Origin: Megasphaera_A sueciensis
GTDB taxonomy: Bacteria; Bacillota; Negativicutes; Veillonellales; Megasphaeraceae
NCBI RefSeq assembly: GCF_050219315.1
Contig: NZ_CP116939.1
Location: 1,674,001-1,738,000, forward strand
DNA: 64,000 bases
Direction: 5' to 3'
The position numbers and the translations under genes are program-made. Under the pieces are notes generated by a model. That model worked only from the letters and a program-made list of their open reading frames with translations, did not search any database and was not told the origin of the DNA. Of the stretch, positions 39,124 to 47,603 are shown piece after piece; position 1 is the stretch's first letter; the number at the start of each line of letters is the position of its first letter.

Positions 39124-40092
39124 TTATAAAGCGGCACATACTTTGTGAGCAAACATGCCAGATACTTCACACCGCTGCAACCATTTTAAATCGTAGGGCT
39201 CATAGGACACATATTCATATGCCGAAACATCAAGCATCGTTCCATCCCAATCAGAATGAATATCGCCATTTTGCTTAATTAAAATATCATAAAGTATGGC
39301 ATATGTCACCCCGTTACGTTCATCCCGTTCGATTATAGTACTATAAGGAAGCGTCTTATGATACGTCATTTCCATCCCTTTATAATCAAAATGAAATCCA
39401 CACCGCATACGACATCCATCTAGCCCTGTATATCGAGCAATACGTTTTAAATCCCGCAAAATTTTATCATTTTTTTCTTCATAAAGATTATCCGGCGTAG
39501 TTTCCGTATAATCAAAGCGAAATTGGATAGATGCCCCGGAAATCTGATGAAATCGTTCCAAATAAGGAACAATTTCAATAGCCGGATAATTTTTATACAA
39601 TACACAATTAATACGAAAGGGAACCGCCAATCTTCCCAAAAGCCGATCATTCGATTCTTGGACATAATGCTGCATATGTCTTGACACATTAATACATGTA
39701 ATTTTATCTTTATTCCTTCGTGTAAAGGTTATTATATCTTCTTCCGACTGAAACTGTGATACAGGAAGTGTCGTATTAATGTATACTTTATGTGTATGTG
39801 GAATAATATCCAGCATTTTCTGCAAGGATTCTAAATTGGCAAAAGGTTCTCCTCCTGTAAATACAAAATCACAATCAGGGGTAATCCTATCCATCTGTTT
39901 GATACTATCACAAATTTTCTCCACTGAAAAGCCATCCATATTATTATACTCTTCCTTATTGATGCAAAAGGGGCAGTGGTTATTGCAGTTATACGGGACA
40001 AATACGGTGACCGTTGCGCCGCCTTCACGAGTTTTATAAGGATGCCTTAACTGAAGTGGATCCGTCGAACGAATCTTTTGAATATCTATCAT
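39124..40092 (-). CDS. Radical SAM protein of unknown function
   Basis: 322 aa. The cluster motif is CNNHCPFC with C36, C40 and C43 (CxxxCxxC). FTGGEPFANLESLQKML is the SAM-binding GGEP region. No SPASM or twitch Cys cluster is evident, though Cys residues near 230-240 (GCRMRCGF) and the C-terminus are present. It is a single-gene unit with its own promoter and terminator and no partner peptide gene nearby, so the substrate is unknown. Confidence 0.85.
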   Translation of the reverse strand: MIDIQKIRSTDPLQLRHPYKTREGGATVTVFVPYNCNNHCPFCINKEEYNNMDGFSVEKICDSIKQMDRITPDCDFVFTGGEPFANLESLQKMLDIIPHTHKVYINTTLPVSQFQSEEDIITFTRRNKDKITCINVSRHMQHYVQESNDRLLGRLAVPFRINCVLYKNYPAIEIVPYLERFHQISGASIQFRFDYTETTPDNLYEEKNDKILRDLKRIARYTGLDGCRMRCGFHFDYKGMEMTYHKTLPYSTIIERDERNGVTYAILYDILIKQNGDIHSDWDGTMLDVSAYEYVSYEPYDLKWLQRCEVSGMFAHKVCAAL

Positions 40093-40214
40093 TTCAATCG
40101 CCTCATATCTTTTTTACATCTTTATTCCGCTTTCCCGTTGTCATTCTGCATGGAAAAAAACCAGTTACAATACTGCCAGGATGGCAAAATAAAAGATTCT
40201 TATATATCAATCTT

Positions 40215-40242
40215 ATTCTACCATAAAAAGTTATTTCGTCAA
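40215..40242 (-). promoter_or_regulatory. Promoter of the radical SAM gene
   Basis: Minus-strand TTGACG (40242-40237), 16-nt spacer, TAGAAT (40220-40215). The leader is about 115 nt. Upstream to 40460 the DNA is very A/T-rich and I see no gene in it. Confidence 0.7.
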
Positions 40243-40460
40243 ACACATAATCAGCATTCCTAAAAGTGAACTTTCTCACAATAAAAAAGCATAACAATAT
40301 ACTTTTCTTTCTTTTTTAATTAAAAAGTAATTATAATTATCATTTTTAGCAAAAATTTTATAGTATTTATATCTATCTAAATAATACCTCTTACCATTTT
40401 AATAAAATACTCACAATTTATATACGTACCTTCCAGAACATAGCGCATATTATTTATCTC

Positions 40461-41798
40461 TTATCTATGATTAGAACGCCGCCATATCTTTTGTTTTGCT
40501 GCCGCGTCAATCAATGTTTCCCGAAATGCAGGATGGGCAATAGAAATAAGTGCCTCTGCTCTTTGCCAAGTAGTCTTTCCTGTAAGGGAAGCAATTCCAT
40601 ATTCTGTTACAATGCATGGTGCTTGGGTCCGCGGTGTAGTAATAATATCTCCAGCTGTAAACCTTGGTAAAATCCGAGAATGAATGTGTCCTTTTGCATC
40701 AAAAAAAGCCGAACTCATAGCTAAAAAAGCTTGTCCATGTTCAGATAAATATGTTCCAGTCACAAAATCCAGTTGTCCTCCGGTACCACTGATTTGCCGC
40801 ATACCCGCCGATTCAGAACATACCTGGCCATATAGATCCACTGCAATACAGCCATTAATCGAAACAAAATTTTTAAACTGGCCAATAACATAAGGGTCAT
40901 TGACATAGCTCATAGGTGCCGACATTATATCCATATTATGATCCATATAATCATACAACTCTCGAGACCCGGCACATGTCGAAAAAACACCTTTGCCCCG
41001 CTGCAGTTCTTTTTTTTGATTAGTAATTTTACCTGCTTGATACAAACTCAAATACCCATCACTCATAAATTCAGCATGCATTCCCAAATCTTTCAGTTCG
41101 GAACGCGCAATTAAATCACCTAATGCATTTGGCGTTCCTCCAATTCCTAATTGTAACGTCATACCGTTTTGCAAATAAGGAAAAATATAAGCTGCAATTT
41201 TTTTATCAATATCTGTTGCTGTAGAATTAGGCACCCCCCCTACCGGGACGTTGCTTTCTACAATGCTATCCACCTCTGAAATATGAATATGATCACAAGC
41301 AAGACCATAAATGACCGGCATATTAGGATTTACTTCCAAAATGACATGTGCAGCCTTATCAATAATTTCCTGAGTAGCGCAGTTATTAAGTCCAAAACTG
41401 AAGTTGCCGTTTTTATCCATAGGGGCTGCTGTAATCATAACAACATCCACGTTAGCTAGTCCACGGGTATAATAAGAGCCGCAGTTACGAAACAACATAG
41501 GTGAAAAAAAAGCTCCTCCTCTGTCAATATAGTGCCGTCCATATCCTGAACAATGCCACGTATTATATGTAAACGATATATTCTCGGGATCTTGTTCTGC
41601 TACTTTCACCGGTTTTACCTCTAGATTTCCCCGCACATTTACATCATGGAGGTCTCCTTTCCGAGCAGCTAATGCTGCATCTAAAAGTTCTGGAAATGCC
41701 GCTCCCGCACAATAATCGACCCAGTCTCCATCTTGGACAATCTTAACGGCTTCTTCCGGAGTCTTTATTTTTTTTTTATATTCCTTCATATAATTCAT
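40461..41798 (-). CDS. Acetyl-CoA hydrolase/CoA-transferase family protein
   Basis: 445 aa from ATG 41798 (AGGGGA upstream). It resembles butyryl-CoA:acetate and 4-hydroxybutyrate CoA-transferases, with GIGGTPNALGDLI, the likely catalytic Glu in GMHAEFMSDG, and SINGCIAVDLYGQVCSES. It lies 13 nt after iorB. By context it probably moves CoA from aryl- or acyl-CoA made by IorAB to acetate; that substrate is inferred. No clear terminator follows. Confidence 0.85.
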   Translation of the reverse strand: MNYMKEYKKKIKTPEEAVKIVQDGDWVDYCAGAAFPELLDAALAARKGDLHDVNVRGNLEVKPVKVAEQDPENISFTYNTWHCSGYGRHYIDRGGAFFSPMLFRNCGSYYTRGLANVDVVMITAAPMDKNGNFSFGLNNCATQEIIDKAAHVILEVNPNMPVIYGLACDHIHISEVDSIVESNVPVGGVPNSTATDIDKKIAAYIFPYLQNGMTLQLGIGGTPNALGDLIARSELKDLGMHAEFMSDGYLSLYQAGKITNQKKELQRGKGVFSTCAGSRELYDYMDHNMDIMSAPMSYVNDPYVIGQFKNFVSINGCIAVDLYGQVCSESAGMRQISGTGGQLDFVTGTYLSEHGQAFLAMSSAFFDAKGHIHSRILPRFTAGDIITTPRTQAPCIVTEYGIASLTGKTTWQRAEALISIAHPAFRETLIDAAAKQKIWRRSNHR

Positions 41799-41811
41799 GT
41801 CTTTGCTTCCC

Positions 41812-42384
41812 CTATGCTTCAAGCCCTGCATGATATGCACGAATATTAACCTCAATCGTTTTTGGTTTTACATTATCACGTATAGCTTGTTCCCAATCGA
41901 TGTGTATGAGTCCCATCGCTTTAACAAGAGCCCCAAAAAGAACAACATTCATACACTTTGGATTGCCAATATCACGGGCAATATCTCCTGCTTTGATTAC
42001 AGTCGCATCTGCATGAGATATAATTTCCTCAATGATATGTGATGGATAATCACACGCTCCCATGAGAATAGGCGCTGAAGGAATTTGATAATCATTGACA
42101 ACTATTTTCCCCTCCGGTCGAAGATGTCCGAGATATCGCAGTCCTTCCATTTGTTCAAAAGCTACCAGCACATCGGCTTCTCCTTTGCCAATAATCGGTG
42201 AAAAGACTTTTTTTCCAAATCTCACTTGCGTACTAACACTTCCTCCTCTCTGACTCATACCATGTATTTCTGACATTTTTACATCATAACCGGCGGTAAT
42301 CAATCCATTTGACAAGATAGAACTGACAAGGATAGTCCCCTGCCCACCTACACCTACCAATAAAATATTCTTTACATCTGTCAT
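41812..42384 (-). CDS. iorB: Indolepyruvate oxidoreductase, beta subunit
   Basis: 190 aa, gamma-domain-type subunit of 2-ketoacid:ferredoxin oxidoreductases. GVGGQGTILVSSIL opens the protein and GMSQRGGSVSTQVRFG follows. It works with IorA. Starts 2 nt after iorA. Confidence 0.93.
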   Translation of the reverse strand: MTDVKNILLVGVGGQGTILVSSILSNGLITAGYDVKMSEIHGMSQRGGSVSTQVRFGKKVFSPIIGKGEADVLVAFEQMEGLRYLGHLRPEGKIVVNDYQIPSAPILMGACDYPSHIIEEIISHADATVIKAGDIARDIGNPKCMNVVLFGALVKAMGLIHIDWEQAIRDNVKPKTIEVNIRAYHAGLEA

Positions 42385-42386
42385 GA

Positions 42387-44165
42387 TTATTCACCGACCC
42401 TTTCTATAGCTTGCACCGGACACACCTGTGCACACACAGTGCAGCCGTCACATTGTACATCATCAATATTGACTTTTTTATCCTCTTTTTTATAAACAAG
42501 TGCCGGACATCCAGTCGTTGTACACCTGCGACAGCCAATGCACTTTTCTGTATCTACCCGGCAGGTTCCTTTATAATGTCCAAATTCAGCAATATCTTCA
42601 GGTGTATGCTTTTTTAAAACACACGGCCACCGCGTAATAATAACTGACGGGCCATCAAGCGACATCGCCCATTCCAAGGCATCATCAACTTCTTTTAAAT
42701 GAAGAGGATTAACCGTTCGAACATATTTAATTCCTAATGCTTTGACCAGCAACGGCAAATCTGTAACATTTGTTTTATCTCCTTGCAAGGTATATCCCGA
42801 ACCAGGATTGTCCTGATGCCCTGTCATCCCCGTAATTCGATTATCCAAAATAACAGTAACAATTTTGCTATTGTTATATACTGCCTGCAGTAAACTGTTC
42901 ATTCCTGTATGGAAAAAAGTGGAATCGCCAAGAACTGCAACAACACGCATAGAATCATCATACTTTTCAAACACTTTTTTTGCCCCATGTGCTGTACTGA
43001 TGCTGGACCCCATACAAATACAGGTATCTTGAGCATTAAGGGGTTCAGATCCTCCCAATCCATAACAACCGATATCACCCGTCATCATAACGTTTTTCTT
43101 TTTACTCAAAACATAAAAAAAACCTCGATGCGGACAACCTGCACATAATGTCGGCGGACGTCCAATCACTTTGTCCGTATCATAAGAGAGAGTAGAACGC
43201 CCTTCTCCCAAAAAAGCTTTAGCCACAATATCAGGATTTAATTCTTCAATCCCAGGTATTTTATCTTTCCCAATACAATGAATCCCTGCCGCTTTAATTT
43301 GTATTTCCAAAAAAGGATCTAACTCTTCAATGACATATAACGTCTCTACTTCTTTAGCAAATGCTTTAATTTTTTCTATAGGCAGCGGATGGGTAAAGCC
43401 CAATTTCAGATAGGAAACCGTATCCCCAAAAACTTCTTTGGCATATTGAAAAGAAATGCCTGAGGCAATAACTCCGATATGTTTATCATTCCATTCTATA
43501 TAATTTAATGATGTTTGTTCAGAATACGCTGCTAATTTCTTTAAACGGTCTTCTACAACATAATGCAATTTTTTTGCATGTGCCGGAATAAGTGAGTACT
43601 TAGCAAAATTTTTCACATATGGTTTTTTTGCCAGTTCTTCCCGTTCCTTAAATTCTACTAAACTTTTACTATGACATACACGTGTCGTCATCCGAAATAA
43701 CACTGGGGTATCAAATTTTTCACTTATTTCCAGTGCAGTTTTGACCATATCTTTAGCTTCTTGGCTATCACTCGGTTCAACCATCGCCACTTTAGCCGCT
43801 ACGGCAAAATGGCGGTTATCTTGTTCATTTTGCGAAGAATGAAGTCCCGGATCATCTGCATCAACAATAATAAATCCCCCATTTACCCCTGCATATGCAC
43901 AACTAAAAAAAGGATCTGCCGCAACATTAAGTCCGACCATTTTCATAGCCGAAAGCGCTCTCCCTCCCGCTAGAGAAGCACCAATAGCGCTTTCAACAGC
44001 TACTTTTTCATTCGGAGCCCATTCAGCTATAATATCCCCCTTATACTTACTAATATTTTCCAAGATTTCGGTACTAGGCGTTCCTGGATAGGCGGCTGCA
44101 TAGACCACTCCTGCTTCATACGCACCGCGAGCAACTCCTTCATTTCCTGACAATAATTTTTTCAT
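42387..44165 (-). CDS. iorA: Indolepyruvate ferredoxin oxidoreductase, alpha subunit
   Basis: 592 aa. Oxidatively decarboxylates aryl pyruvates (from Trp, Phe, Tyr) to aryl-acetyl-CoA, reducing ferredoxin. The N-terminal pyrimidine-binding domain is GNEGVARGAYEAG...PGTPSTEI. The TPP domain has CAGCPHRGFF, GDIGCYGLG and GDSTFFHTGMNS...DNRITGMTGHQDNPG. The C-terminal ferredoxin-like domain carries CIGCRRCTTTGCP and CDGCTVCAQVCP. Operon iorA-iorB-CoA-transferase, with a palindrome in the promoter that matches one before iclR. Confidence 0.95.
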   Translation of the reverse strand: MKKLLSGNEGVARGAYEAGVVYAAAYPGTPSTEILENISKYKGDIIAEWAPNEKVAVESAIGASLAGGRALSAMKMVGLNVAADPFFSCAYAGVNGGFIIVDADDPGLHSSQNEQDNRHFAVAAKVAMVEPSDSQEAKDMVKTALEISEKFDTPVLFRMTTRVCHSKSLVEFKEREELAKKPYVKNFAKYSLIPAHAKKLHYVVEDRLKKLAAYSEQTSLNYIEWNDKHIGVIASGISFQYAKEVFGDTVSYLKLGFTHPLPIEKIKAFAKEVETLYVIEELDPFLEIQIKAAGIHCIGKDKIPGIEELNPDIVAKAFLGEGRSTLSYDTDKVIGRPPTLCAGCPHRGFFYVLSKKKNVMMTGDIGCYGLGGSEPLNAQDTCICMGSSISTAHGAKKVFEKYDDSMRVVAVLGDSTFFHTGMNSLLQAVYNNSKIVTVILDNRITGMTGHQDNPGSGYTLQGDKTNVTDLPLLVKALGIKYVRTVNPLHLKEVDDALEWAMSLDGPSVIITRWPCVLKKHTPEDIAEFGHYKGTCRVDTEKCIGCRRCTTTGCPALVYKKEDKKVNIDDVQCDGCTVCAQVCPVQAIERVGE

Positions 44166-44206
44166 CTGTATCCCTCATTTCTTTAAATATATGTTATTAT
44201 ATATTT

Positions 44207-44223
44207 GTTGCTTTATATGCAAC
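44207..44223. promoter_or_regulatory. Candidate IclR operator before iorA
   Basis: GTTGCTTTATATGCAAC, a 5-bp inverted repeat with 7-nt centre. It is located just upstream of a minus-strand TATAAT (44201-44196), covering the place of the -35 box. A nearly identical sequence lies before iclR (45042-45058). Confidence 0.65.
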
Positions 44224-44258
44224 GATGTTCCCTTTTTATTGCAGAAAAATCACCTTGC

Positions 44259-45011
44259 TTATACAAGATGTGAAATTTCTTCCGCTGCTTCTTTCACAGC
44301 CGCAATAATCCCTGGCAATTCTCGTTCCGATATTCTGGTTACTGGGCCAGATAAACTAATCGCCGCGGTAATGTCATGATTTTCTCCAAAAATGGGTGCC
44401 GCTACACAGGTAAGACCTATTTCCAATTCCTCTCTATCTACAGCATATCCATCCGTGCGGATTTGAGATAATTCCTGCCGCAGCAGATTCCAATCAGTCA
44501 CTGTATGTTCCGTAAAACGTGGCAGCATGCAGTTCTCATATTGCCGTAAAAAAGCATCGTCAGCATATGCCATGAGACATTTTCCTGATGCCGAACAATA
44601 ACTAGGACTGACAGAACCCACGGGAGGGGCTAAATTTAACACTTGCTGCGATTGAATTTTTTCTAAAACAATATGCTGCGGGTACGGCCCGCCGTTCCGC
44701 TGTAAAACAGTAATGTGGACTCCCTCATTAAATTTTTCAGCCAGCGCTTTGGCATACGGATATGCAAGTTTCTGCAAAGGTTCCTGCTGACGAAACAACA
44801 TGCCTAATGAATATACCGACAAACCCAGCCAATATTTACCGGTCTCTTGATTCTGTCGAACAAAACCTCTACTTTCCAATGTTTCCAATGTACGGCAAAC
44901 CGTACTTTTATGAATACACATTTTTTTACTGATTTGTGTAACACTTAATTCTTTTTTTTCTTGTTGAAAAAGTTGAAAAATTTGCAGCGCTCGATCAATA
45001 GAACCTATCAC
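44259..45011 (-). CDS. IclR-family transcriptional regulator
   Basis: 250 aa. The N-terminal winged helix (about 5-60, ELSVTQISKKMCIHKSTVCRTLETLESRGFV) is followed by the IclR effector domain (PPVGSVSPSYCSASGKCLMAY, DREELEIGLTCVAAPIFG). GTG start at 45011 with AGGAGG upstream. Transcribed toward iorA and ending about 95 nt before it, so the two could be partly co-transcribed. It probably controls the iorAB/CoA-transferase operon and itself. Confidence 0.9.
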   Translation of the reverse strand: MIGSIDRALQIFQLFQQEKKELSVTQISKKMCIHKSTVCRTLETLESRGFVRQNQETGKYWLGLSVYSLGMLFRQQEPLQKLAYPYAKALAEKFNEGVHITVLQRNGGPYPQHIVLEKIQSQQVLNLAPPVGSVSPSYCSASGKCLMAYADDAFLRQYENCMLPRFTEHTVTDWNLLRQELSQIRTDGYAVDREELEIGLTCVAAPIFGENHDITAAISLSGPVTRISERELPGIIAAVKEAAEEISHLV

Positions 45012-45041
45012 ACGCCTTCCTCCTTCTAAAAATTCAGTTTA

Positions 45042-45058
45042 GTTGCTATATATGCAAT
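45042..45058. promoter_or_regulatory. Candidate IclR operator before iclR
   Basis: GTTGCTATATATGCAAT, differing from the iorA copy at two positions. It lies about 28-44 nt downstream of the iclR -10 box, a place suited to autorepression. Confidence 0.65.
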
Positions 45059-45085
45059 ACTGTTCCAAAATAAGTATATATAATT

Positions 45086-45114
45086 ATGGTATATCTTACT
45101 ATTATATTTGTCAA
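45086..45114 (-). promoter_or_regulatory. Promoter of iclR
   Basis: Minus-strand TTGACA (45114-45109), 17-nt spacer, TACCAT (45091-45086). Confidence 0.65.
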
Positions 45115-45120
45115 TACAAA

Positions 45121-45170
45121 ATAACAGAGAGCGCCTTATCTAACATAATACATGCAACGCTCTCTGTTAT
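45121..45170 (-). terminator. Terminator after the ADP-ribosylglycohydrolase gene
   Basis: Perfect 13-bp arms (ATAACAGAGAGCG, 45121-45133, and its complement at 45158-45170) around a 24-nt loop. The T-run is poor in the minus direction. Confidence 0.6.
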
Positions 45171-45187
45171 TAATTTTTGTAATAGCT

Positions 45188-46228
45188 TTATGCCTTATCA
45201 TTATTATACGTATACAAACATTTCGCCATCTTCTTTAATAAATCCAGACATTCCAAATGACTGATCCAATTTTTCGGAACTTCTTCAATACCATACAAAG
45301 CACCTGCCAAATTACCACAGACAGCTCCACATGAATCACTATCTCCATCATGGTTGCATGCCATAATAACAGCATCTTTTAACTTTCCCGTTTTAAGCAA
45401 GCAATAAACTGCGGCTGCTAATGCTTCTTCCGCTACCCATCCAGCCCCAATTCTCCCTAATGATTTAATTGGGTCTCTATCTGTTGCAGATTCATCAATT
45501 GCCAATTTAAGAGCAGTCAATACTTCTTCATGATTCTCATATCCCTGTAATATATGCATCATTTCCGATATAACAAACTTGATATTCTTCTCTGTCAACA
45601 ATAAGGATATAGCCGCACTCAGTGTACCTGCTGCCAGATATCCTGTAGGATTCCCATGTGTTAAAGATGCAGACTGGCATCCTACATAAAACGCTTTTTC
45701 CGGATCCCCGGCATAAAACATCCCTACTGGCGCAGCCCTCATAACGGTCCCACAACCTTTACTGTTATTTAAGGTTGCATCTTCATTGCAAATTTTCCCC
45801 GATGACAAAACAGATAAACAGGTCATTCCCGGAGAACGACGTACGAATAAATCTTTGTCACTCATTATATCATAATGCCAATATTGTTCATGAGCCTGCG
45901 TTTTTATCCATTTAGCCTGTTCTGGTCGGACAATGTGTTCTGTCTGAGTGTAGTACCACCGCATATAAGAACGATACAGTCCTTCCTGCGGAAGTAAATC
46001 ATCATGACTAGCCCACAATAATCCATCTGCCGTAAACAAAGCCATTTGCGTATCATCAGAAATAACCCCGCGGCGACCGTTGGATTCAAGCTTTAATACA
46101 GTGCGCAGTCCATAAGGTCCATATTTTTTCCGAATCGTATCTAAATTATCAAATTCGATTAGGAAACCCAATGCATCACCTGTCGCACCGCCAAGCATAC
46201 ATCCCATAAAGCGGTCACTTTTATTCAT
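45188..46228 (-). CDS. ADP-ribosylglycohydrolase family protein
   Basis: 346 aa from ATG 46228, preceded by a G8 run acting as ribosome site. DraG/ARH fold: GCMLGGATGDALGF at the start, the metal motif SDDTQMALFTADGLL (residues about 57-70) and HDGDSDSCGAVCGNLAGA near 295. Dinuclear Mg site residues are intact, so it should cleave ADP-ribose from a protein or small molecule. No toxin or DarT-like transferase is next to it. Confidence 0.9.
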   Translation of the reverse strand: MNKSDRFMGCMLGGATGDALGFLIEFDNLDTIRKKYGPYGLRTVLKLESNGRRGVISDDTQMALFTADGLLWASHDDLLPQEGLYRSYMRWYYTQTEHIVRPEQAKWIKTQAHEQYWHYDIMSDKDLFVRRSPGMTCLSVLSSGKICNEDATLNNSKGCGTVMRAAPVGMFYAGDPEKAFYVGCQSASLTHGNPTGYLAAGTLSAAISLLLTEKNIKFVISEMMHILQGYENHEEVLTALKLAIDESATDRDPIKSLGRIGAGWVAEEALAAAVYCLLKTGKLKDAVIMACNHDGDSDSCGAVCGNLAGALYGIEEVPKNWISHLECLDLLKKMAKCLYTYNNDKA

Positions 46229-46249
46229 GCTTACCCCCCCCAACGCCGG

Positions 46250-47191
46250 TTATCCTGCCTCTCCCAGCTCATAATCCTTTGCCATCCAAGTTTTTGTTGT
46301 TGTAAAACTGATAGTCAACCATTTTTCATAAGACGGATATCCAATAGAATGATCAATTTCTGTTCGAATTCGATCTAACTCTGCCACATTTTGTATAGGA
46401 TAATCACGTGGCAATAATATGTCTATCTCAATAATCTTCGCCCGCCCATACGCCTGCACACTGGAAACATAATCGCTGAAGCCATATCGCTCCATAAACC
46501 GATCCATAACCTGCTGAACATGATTATGCAATTCAATAGGTGCCACGCCTAAAATTTGCTTAACAGACGGAATTAAAATTTTCATGGCAGGTGGTATCAT
46601 TTGAATTGCCAATACTATCATAATCAACGAATCTACATAAATGCCTAAATATGCAAATCGTGTATACTGCATAACCCATGCAAATCCAAAGCTAAGCAAT
46701 AATCCAGAAGCCAAGGTGGCATCAACAAACCAACTTACATTATCATAATGAACTAAATAAGACTGTATATTTTTATTGGTGCGACGAACATAAAAATAAA
46801 AAAACCAATCAAGTAAAGCGAAAAAAGCGGCATAGTATGTCGCTATGCCAAAAGACATGCTATGTCCCCCATCTAAAAGTCCTGCAATGCCTGCATAAAA
46901 AGCATACACAACAACTAATAAAGTAAATGTTCCCTCTAGGAACATTACTACAGGTTCACATTGCCAATAACCGAATTGAAAACGTTTGCTTGATTCACGT
47001 TGTGTCAACTCCGAAGTAACCATCATCAATACCTTAATAATGATAGCAACAAAAGAAAAAATACCATCCAACAAGATTGCCTGGGAGTTGCTCAGGATAC
47101 CTGTTACGGTACCTCCTACCGCTACAAGTCCCATCATTGCTGCCGACAAGATGAGCAATCTCTTCTCACTGCGTTTTGCTCCCATATTCAT
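46250..47191 (-). CDS. Cation diffusion facilitator (CDF) family transporter
   Basis: 313 aa, six membrane helices followed by a cytoplasmic domain from about residue 215. The metal-site aspartates lie in AILLDGIFSFV (helix 2) and NVSWFVDATLASG (helix 5), which differ from the common HxxxD zinc sites. This suggests a divergent metal or iron-type member. GGAGGTTTTATA precedes the ATG. Follows the 46-codon small ORF by about 45 nt on the same strand. Confidence 0.85.
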   Translation of the reverse strand: MNMGAKRSEKRLLILSAAMMGLVAVGGTVTGILSNSQAILLDGIFSFVAIIIKVLMMVTSELTQRESSKRFQFGYWQCEPVVMFLEGTFTLLVVVYAFYAGIAGLLDGGHSMSFGIATYYAAFFALLDWFFYFYVRRTNKNIQSYLVHYDNVSWFVDATLASGLLLSFGFAWVMQYTRFAYLGIYVDSLIMIVLAIQMIPPAMKILIPSVKQILGVAPIELHNHVQQVMDRFMERYGFSDYVSSVQAYGRAKIIEIDILLPRDYPIQNVAELDRIRTEIDHSIGYPSYEKWLTISFTTTKTWMAKDYELGEAG

Positions 47192-47237
47192 TATAAAACC
47201 TCCTTACAAACAATACCAAAATCAATGTTTGTAAGAA

Positions 47238-47378
47238 TCAGCCTAAATAACTGCTGTAATATCTCTTTGTATCCTGTTTTTGATTCATAATCAAGGGACA
47301 GCGATTCCATTGCCACTTACCTAAAACGCTATGCCCGACCCAACATTTCTTAAAACGACCCGAGCTCAGTGTGTACAT
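47238..47378 (-). CDS. Candidate small protein, 46 aa
   Basis: Minus-strand ATG at 47378 with a full GGAGG eight nt upstream, the same arrangement as the CDF gene. It encodes a basic peptide beginning MYTLSSGRFKKCWVGHS and containing two Cys and three Trp residues, ending at TGA 47240-47238. No family known. It may be a regulatory leader peptide or a small partner of the CDF transporter. Confidence 0.45.
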   Translation of the reverse strand: MYTLSSGRFKKCWVGHSVLGKWQWNRCPLIMNQKQDTKRYYSSYLG

Positions 47379-47466
47379 AATAAAACCTCCAATATTTTTA
47401 AAAAACTTATTTACATAAAGTGCAATATAGTATATAATTAAATTTTACTTTATTGATCTGTATTTA

Positions 47467-47496
47467 ATTATAACAGATTTCAGCTTAAAAAATCAA
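47467..47496 (-). promoter_or_regulatory. Promoter of the small ORF/CDF unit
   Basis: Minus-strand TTGATT (47496-47491), 18-nt spacer, TATAAT (47472-47467). The A/T-rich 47379-47466 between it and the small ORF shows nothing else. Confidence 0.55.
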
Positions 47497-47544
47497 CTCC
47501 TCTTTATCATAAGACAAATATCTGCAGTTTATATGCCCTTCAAC

Positions 47545-47578
47545 TAAAAAAACCAGCCGTGACTACGACTGGTTTTTT
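47545..47578. terminator. Terminator of tuf
   Basis: AAACCAGCCGT / ACGACTGGTTT with one mismatch, a 4-nt loop, and A7 and T6 tracts outside, directly after tuf. Confidence 0.88.
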
Positions 47579-47603
47579 GCAGTTCTGCCGTTACAGCAGC
47601 TGC

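Noticed and set aside
45188..46228. ADP-ribosylglycohydrolase as antitoxin of a DarTG-like pair
   Set aside because: DraG-type fold rather than macrodomain, and no toxin-like gene on either side.
47379..47466. A metal-sensing riboswitch before the CDF gene
   Set aside because: None of the conserved core sequences of the known Mn or Ni/Co riboswitches could be recognised.
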